From NCBI GenBank assembly GCA_001508935.1, contig LGFQ01000002.1, positions 1 to 52,614 on the forward strand: a stretch of 52,614 nucleotides of DNA, written 5' to 3'. The notes under the pieces were generated by a model. That model saw only the letters and a list, made by a program, of their open reading frames with translations, was not told the origin of the DNA and ran no database searches. The DNA is from Synergistales bacterium 54_24 (GTDB lineage: Bacteria > Synergistota > Synergistia > Synergistales > Thermosynergistaceae). A program made the translations under genes and the position numbers. This document shows, in pieces, positions 47,505-52,614 of the stretch (position 1 is its first letter; the number at the start of each line of letters is the position of its first letter).

Positions 47505-49942
47505 GTTTGATCGATGAACTGAAATTGCCGATAGATAAGCTTCGAACGAAGGCCAGGGTGGAAGAGCTGGGATTTCGGAGTACTGACGAGATCTGCTGCG
47601 AGCAACATTTGATAGGCCAGGAAAGGGCGGTCAGCTCGATCTCTTTTGGGCTCTCTATGGAAAGCAAGGGTTACAATATATTCGTCGTGGGGAACCCTGG
47701 CAGCGGGCGCACGACATATGCGATGAACAGGATGATGGCTCTCGCCAAGGATATGCCGGCCCCTGACGATTGGGTGTATGCGTACAATTTCAGCAATCCC
47801 AGCGCTCCTCTTGCCATAAATATGCCAGCCGGGCAGGGGAGAGAACTGGCTAAGGAACTTGACGAGCTGGTCAAAGAACTGAAGATAGTGTTAAGCAAGA
47901 CGTTCGAGGACAGCCAGTACGAGGATACAAAAGCCCGTTACGTGAAGGAGTTCCAGGAGCAGGTCAACGAGTATATGGAGGAACTTCGTAAGGCTGCCTT
48001 GGAGAGGGGTTTTTCCATAAAGCGCACACCGCAGGGGTTCGTCAACGTGCCGCTCGTTAAGGTAGTGGCGGAAGACGGGAACGTCACTTACAGGGAAATG
48101 CAGCAGGAGGAGTTTGAGGCCCTTGGAGAGGAAGAGCGAAAGGAGCTTCAGGGCAAATCTGAGGAGATATCTCAAAAGACCCTGGAGGTCTTGCGTCGCA
48201 TAAGGGACTTGGAAAAGAGCCTCAGAGAGCGGATAAAGGAGCTGGAGGCTAACATCTGCCGCAGCGCTATAGGGCCGTATCTGAAGGAACTGAAAGACCG
48301 TTTCGGCACCAATGGCAAATTGAGAGGATGGATCGACGAGCTTAGCGAAGACATAATCAAGAATTTCAATATATTCATAGCTGCAGCCCGCGATGAAAGC
48401 GCGGAGGTGGATTTTTCTCGCTATGGCGTCAACGTGATAGTCGAGAATAATCCAGAGGAAGGCGCGCCCGTAATAAGGGAGACCAACCCGACATATTACA
48501 ATCTCATAGGCAAGGTGGAGTATGAGAGCAGACAGGGGTATCTTTACACCGATTTCACAAAAATAGTGGCTGGCGCTATTCACAAGGCCAACGGGGGATT
48601 TTTGATCCTTGAAGCCGAGGAGCTCTTCAGGCATTTCTTATCGTGGGAGGCCCTAAAGCGCGTTCTCAAGACCGGGCAGTTGACGATAGAAAACATAGGC
48701 GAACAGTGGGGTTACATCCCATTTTCGTCGCTCCGCCCCGAACCTATCCCTATGGATGTGAAGGTCGTAATCATCGGGACGCGATGGATTTACTATCTCC
48801 TCAACCTGTATGACCCCGAATTCTCGAAGCTTTTCAAGGTTAAAGCGGACTTCGACGTAGATATGCCCCGCACTGTCAAGGCCGAAAGGGATCTTGCCAA
48901 CTTCGTCGCAGGCTTCACTCAGAAGGAGAAACTGCCCCCCTTCACTGCTGATGCCGTGGGGGAGGTCATCGAATGGGCCTCTCGACTTGCAGATCACGGC
49001 AACCGCATGACGACTCGCTTTAACCAGCTCGCAGAGGTGCTAGTCGAGGCCGCGGCGTGGGCACGCAAGGAAAACGGGGATCGGGTAGCCGCCCCTCATG
49101 TGAGAAAGGCGATCTCGGAGAAGCAGTTCCGCATGAATCTCGTAGAAGAGCGAATGAGGAGGGCCTTTGAAGACGGCACGCTCTATATCGATACGCGGGG
49201 AGAAAAAGTGGGGCAGGTAAATGGCCTCACTGTAGTCGACCTCGTCGATCATAGATTCGCGCACCCTGTGCGGATCACTGCCAATGTCTTCATGGGGCGC
49301 GAAGGCGTCGTAAACATCGAGAGGGAGGTTAAGTTAACCGGGCCGATTCACAACAAAGGCCTTTTAACCCTTTCGAGCTACTTGGGCAGACAATATGCCC
49401 AGGATATGCCCCTGGCGCTTTCGGCTCACTTGGCCTTCGAGCAGGTTTATGGCGGCATAGAGGGAGATAGCGCATCTTCTACAGAACTCTATTGCCTCGT
49501 GTCTGCTCTTTCGGATTTGCCGCTGAAACAGGGTATAGGCGTCACGGGTTCGGTTGACCAGTTTGGGAATGTACAGCCCATCGGTGGCGTCAACGAAAAA
49601 ATCGAAGGTTTCTTCAAGTACTGCAAGGTCCAGGGCTTGACAGGGGATCAGGGTGTAATGATACCCGAAAGCAATGTGGTGCACCTCATGTTGGACCATG
49701 AGGTCATGCAAGCCGTACAAGAGGGCAAATTTCACATATGGGCCATCAGACATGTGGATGAAGGCATCGAGATACTGACGGGCGTTCCAGCTGGCAAGAT
49801 GGACGAGGCTGGCAATTTTCCCGAAGGTACAGTTCATGCTCGGGCGAAGCAGAAGTTGAGGACTTTCATGGAAAGATCTGCCAAGCTCAAGAAAGAGCTC
49901 GGGGAGGAACCAAAGAAAAGTGAAGACGAAGGAAACGGTTAA
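47501..49942 (+). CDS. Lon-like ATP-dependent protease (AAA_32 + Lon C-terminal protease domain)
   Basis: IFVVGNPGSGRTTYAMNRMM (GRT variant P-loop); EGDSASSTELYCLVSALSDLPLKQGIGVTGSVDQFGNVQPIGGVNEKIEGFF (Ser-Lys dyad region). Confidence 0.94.
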   Translation: MSLIDELKLPIDKLRTKARVEELGFRSTDEICCEQHLIGQERAVSSISFGLSMESKGYNIFVVGNPGSGRTTYAMNRMMALAKDMPAPDDWVYAYNFSNPSAPLAINMPAGQGRELAKELDELVKELKIVLSKTFEDSQYEDTKARYVKEFQEQVNEYMEELRKAALERGFSIKRTPQGFVNVPLVKVVAEDGNVTYREMQQEEFEALGEEERKELQGKSEEISQKTLEVLRRIRDLEKSLRERIKELEANICRSAIGPYLKELKDRFGTNGKLRGWIDELSEDIIKNFNIFIAAARDESAEVDFSRYGVNVIVENNPEEGAPVIRETNPTYYNLIGKVEYESRQGYLYTDFTKIVAGAIHKANGGFLILEAEELFRHFLSWEALKRVLKTGQLTIENIGEQWGYIPFSSLRPEPIPMDVKVVIIGTRWIYYLLNLYDPEFSKLFKVKADFDVDMPRTVKAERDLANFVAGFTQKEKLPPFTADAVGEVIEWASRLADHGNRMTTRFNQLAEVLVEAAAWARKENGDRVAAPHVRKAISEKQFRMNLVEERMRRAFEDGTLYIDTRGEKVGQVNGLTVVDLVDHRFAHPVRITANVFMGREGVVNIEREVKLTGPIHNKGLLTLSSYLGRQYAQDMPLALSAHLAFEQVYGGIEGDSASSTELYCLVSALSDLPLKQGIGVTGSVDQFGNVQPIGGVNEKIEGFFKYCKVQGLTGDQGVMIPESNVVHLMLDHEVMQAVQEGKFHIWAIRHVDEGIEILTGVPAGKMDEAGNFPEGTVHARAKQKLRTFMERSAKLKKELGEEPKKSEDEGNG

Positions 49943-50699
49943 GGTCCATCGGGCGGGTATCTCACCCGCCGCCGTTTGTCCGACGGCCTTGACTCTGCCT
50001 GAGCGATCAGTAGTTTTATGGGTCCTCGATGTGCTGGAGAAGGCGTGGGGGATGGGGAAACTCTCTCCCGTGAAGGCTCACGAGGACCCATTGGACGGAC
50101 TGATAGTCACGATACTATCGCAAAATACGAACGACAAAAACCGCGATCGCGCCTTCGCTCAGCTTAAATTGCGTTTTTCGTCTTGGGAAGAAGCAGCGGC
50201 TTCGAGCATCGAAGAGTTGGCTTCTACTATACGAGCAGCGGGGCTGGGCGAGGTCAAGGCCCGCTATATAAATCAGGCGCTTAAGAGGATAAAAGAACGC
50301 TTTGGGGAATATTCGCTTAAAGGTATGAAGTCTTGGGATAAAGACAAAGCGAAGTCCTTTCTCCTAAGCCTTCCAGGAGTGGGCCCGAAGACGGCGGCGT
50401 GCGTTCTTCTCTTCGAGCTGGGCCAGCCTGCCTTTCCTGTGGATACACATATAACGAGAGTCTGCAAAAGGATAGGTTGGGCTCCTCAGAACGCTACGCC
50501 CGAAGATATCCAGTCGATCATGGAGGCGGCTATACCTCAAGAACAATATTATGGTGCCCACCTCAACATCATAGAGCACGGACGCCATATATGCACAGCA
50601 CGCAAACCTGCATGCCCATCCTGCCCCATCATCTCGTGCTGCAGCTTTGCTGGAAAAACGCGAAGAGGAGAGGGTCAATGGCCCCCTCCTCTTTCTTAA
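49920..50699 (+). CDS. nth: endonuclease III-family DNA glycosylase with 4Fe-4S cluster
   Basis: DPLDGLIVTILSQNTNDKNRDRAFAQL...LLSLPGVGPKTAACVLLFELGQPAFPVDTHITRVCKRIGW...CTARKPACPSCPIISCC. Confidence 0.93.
   Translation: MKTKETVKVHRAGISPAAVCPTALTLPERSVVLWVLDVLEKAWGMGKLSPVKAHEDPLDGLIVTILSQNTNDKNRDRAFAQLKLRFSSWEEAAASSIEELASTIRAAGLGEVKARYINQALKRIKERFGEYSLKGMKSWDKDKAKSFLLSLPGVGPKTAACVLLFELGQPAFPVDTHITRVCKRIGWAPQNATPEDIQSIMEAAIPQEQYYGAHLNIIEHGRHICTARKPACPSCPIISCCSFAGKTRRGEGQWPPPLS
50663..50696 (+). terminator. terminator overlapping the 3' end of nth
   Basis: aagaggag-a-ggg...ccc-ctcctctt stem followed by ttct. Confidence 0.55.
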
Positions 50700-50731
50700 G
50701 CTGCGACTAAGCGCTACAAGCGTCCCCGCTC

Positions 50732-51034
50732 TCAGGCACCCTGCTCTTTTAGCCGCTCAAGAACCAACCTGTAGCCATCTGCCCCATACTCAAGGAACTT
50801 CTTGACCCTGCTGATGGTAGCAGTGCTTGCGCCGGTCTGCTGGGCTATCTGTGGGTATGTTAAACCCTCGCTCAGTAGTTTAGCTACTTCGAGGCGCTGA
50901 GCCAATGCTCTGATCTCGCCTATGGTAGCTATATCCTCGAGGAAGTTATAAACTTCCTCCACGGTCTTCAGTGAGAGGATAGCCTTGCAGAGCTGATCCG
51001 TGAGAGAATCTTTCCATTTTTCTGACATAACCAA
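50732..51034 (-). CDS. TrpR-like protein, YerC/YecD family
   Basis: LCKAILSLKTVEEVYNFLEDIATIGEIRALAQRLEVAKLLSEGLTYPQIAQQTGASTATISRVKKFLEYGADGY. Confidence 0.93.
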   Translation of the reverse strand: MVMSEKWKDSLTDQLCKAILSLKTVEEVYNFLEDIATIGEIRALAQRLEVAKLLSEGLTYPQIAQQTGASTATISRVKKFLEYGADGYRLVLERLKEQGA

Positions 51035-51086
51035 ATCGCCTCCTTGTCTTTGTGAGATGTCACATGGTTTCCACGCAACGCACGTT

Positions 51087-51115
51087 ATTATAACATCTAC
51101 CTTTTCCTATTTCAA
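51087..51115 (-). promoter_or_regulatory. promoter of the yerC-like gene
   Basis: Minus strand TTGAAA - 17 nt - TATAAT. Confidence 0.65.
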
Positions 51116-51159
51116 GACTACAGAGGCAGAACCGAATATTTCCACTTCGGAGAAGAGGG

Positions 51160-52260
51160 TTAAACTGTAACTCTGGAACTCGGAAACCCCTCAGCTTGTT
51201 GAGTTAGGTCACTAAAGGCCGAGATTAGAAGCTGCATTTCATTTTCTTTGCCCACAGTGACGCGCATCCATGTGCCCTCCCATGGTACGGAGATGAATTT
51301 GACATGGATCCCTTGTTGCAACAAGAACTCTTCGAGCTGTTGTCTTTGTAGCGGTGCACGCACAGCTACAAAGTTCGATGTGCTCTCGAAGGCTTGCCAG
51401 CCGGGGATACGGTTTACCTCTTCGACGAAGCGGTCGCGAATGTAAGATATGGCGTAAACCCTGCCTTCCATCCATTCCCGGTAGGATAGCATTAGCTTGG
51501 CTATATCCTGGCTCATCACGTTGACGTTGAAGGGGCTTCGCGTCTCGTTGAGGACTTGGGCGACATGTTTGCCGCACATTGCGTATCCCACGCGCATACC
51601 GGCTAAACCCCAAGCTTTTGACATAGTCCTGAGCACTGCAACTTCCCTTGGAAGATCCCCTTTGATCGATTCCAGGATGGAAGTCCTTGAAAATTCGGCA
51701 TATGCTTCGTCTATCAGACATATCCCAGGAGAATGCTCTATCACTTTGAGGAGAAAATCTGACCTCAGGAGCATACCTGTGGGGTTATGGGGAGAATCCA
51801 GCAGCACCAACCGTGGCGAAGCCTCGCGCAGGACGTCCAACACTGCCTCTTCCGAGAAAGAGAAACGCTTCCCATTCACTACGACTGGCACCTTCACTTG
51901 CTCGGCACGGAAGAGCTTGCAGAGATGGTTGTATTCTGAAAAGCACGGCGATAGCGTCAAAACGCGATCGCCCTCTCTGATAAGAGCGGCGAACAGCAAA
52001 AAGAGTATTTCATCTCCTCCATTGCCGACTACTATGCGCTCCGCCGGAAAACCCGTATATTCGGAGAGGGCTGCCTTAAGGGCCTTGGCATCGGGATCTG
52101 GGTAATGGTTGAGCCTCAGGGACGATAAGCTTTTCCTGATCTCTTCCTTCAAGGCTGGTGGAGTATCAAAGGGATTTTCGTTTTTGTTCAAGAATATTTC
52201 CCTTGTTGATGGCATGTTATAAAGCTGCATCACTCGTAAATCCTCCCATGAGTTTATCAT
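51160..52260 (-). CDS. hisC: histidinol-phosphate aminotransferase (class I/II PLP aminotransferase)
   Basis: LNKNENPFDTPPALKEEI...LNHYPDPDAKALKAALSEYTG...VVGNGGDEIL...DSPHNPTGMLL...LIDEAYAEFS...LRTMSKAWGLAGMRVGYA. Confidence 0.94.
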   Translation of the reverse strand: MINSWEDLRVMQLYNMPSTREIFLNKNENPFDTPPALKEEIRKSLSSLRLNHYPDPDAKALKAALSEYTGFPAERIVVGNGGDEILFLLFAALIREGDRVLTLSPCFSEYNHLCKLFRAEQVKVPVVVNGKRFSFSEEAVLDVLREASPRLVLLDSPHNPTGMLLRSDFLLKVIEHSPGICLIDEAYAEFSRTSILESIKGDLPREVAVLRTMSKAWGLAGMRVGYAMCGKHVAQVLNETRSPFNVNVMSQDIAKLMLSYREWMEGRVYAISYIRDRFVEEVNRIPGWQAFESTSNFVAVRAPLQRQQLEEFLLQQGIHVKFISVPWEGTWMRVTVGKENEMQLLISAFSDLTQQAEGFPSSRVTV

Positions 52261-52290
52261 AATGAATTATCACAATAGACTCCGCGACGA

Positions 52291-52319
52291 AGTTTATCAT
52301 GCTTTTTAATCCTCGTCAA
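52291..52319 (-). promoter_or_regulatory. promoter of hisC
   Basis: Minus strand TTGACG - 17 nt - TAAACT. Confidence 0.55.
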
Positions 52320-52486
52320 CCCCCCGTTTTGAGAAATATTGAAAACTCCTGGTCATCTCTTCCTAATAGAATATCAGCAAAGGCTTCTCATCATATTAAA
52401 TGCTCCCATTTCTTTAAGACTAACGGGTCGCTTGGAGGCTACTGCGCCTTTCAGCCTGAGCCATCGGTAATTTCACGTAAATCTGC

Positions 52487-52525
52487 TAAAAAGAAAGAGG
52501 CAACTGCCCAAAACGCAGTTGCCTC
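52487..52525 (-). terminator. Rho-independent terminator of the gene entering from the right edge
   Basis: Minus strand gaggcaactgc-gttttgg-gcagttgcctc followed by tttcttttt; 11-bp perfect stem. Confidence 0.85.
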
Positions 52526-52560
52526 AAAAAATTCAACAAATGTGCCGTTGCGGTGGCCTC

Positions 52561-52614
52561 TTAAGCGCGCTTCAAAACCTTCAGCACTTCCCCTGAGGGG
52601 GAAAGCATTTCGAC
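52561..52614 (-). CDS. C-terminal tail of an unidentified CDS (...VEMLSPSGEVLKVLKRA*), truncated by window edge
   Basis: Open minus frame from window edge to TAA, directly upstream of the terminator. Confidence 0.5.
   Translation of the reverse strand, partial: VEMLSPSGEVLKVLKRA

Noticed and set aside
52321-52490. Unannotated about 170-nt gap upstream of hisC, with a short stop-free minus frame reading WLRLKGAVASKRPVSLKEMGAFNMMRSL
   Set aside because: Only about 32 codons between stops and no start/RBS; possible decayed gene but not distinguishable from chance without a search.

Overview
This 52.6 kb window looks like a stable core-genome segment of a moderately GC-rich bacterium, with many GTG/TTG starts and tightly overlapping genes. 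Gene content and order suggest a Synergistetes-like organism, but this is inference and no database was searched. In order it holds: a partial nicotinate phosphoribosyltransferase; rplM-rpsI; mgtE; secE-nusG-rplKAJL; nfi; a divergent dcd/unknown-gene pair; a methionine/C1 block (short metH, metF, amidohydrolase, metX); three tRNAs (Leu-TAA, initiator Met, CAT); tilS-hpt-ftsH-uvrB-uvrA-rlmB-mltG-tldD-ftsK-thiN; rpmB on the minus strand; xseB-ispA-tlyA-nadK-recN-XRE/cupin; a phospholipid/fatty-acid cluster (yceD-rpmF-fapR-plsX-fabH-fabK-fabD-fabG-acpP-fabF); csp; hypF; cobO-mnmA-Lon-like-nth; yerC and hisC. I saw no CRISPR array, transposase, prophage or rRNA. The most interesting unexplained element is a structured 5' leader before mgtE (about 1640-1815). 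It has a hairpin, a possible pseudoknot, and mutually exclusive antiterminator and terminator stems, which is a riboswitch-like architecture I cannot assign to a known class by eye. Secondary points are a Trp-rich 300-aa orphan protein, a MetH lacking the reactivation domain beside metF, the embedded or overlapping signals at uvrB/uvrA, rpmB and csp/hypF, a perfect hairpin between acpP and fabF, and an 18-bp palindrome over the mltG promoter region.
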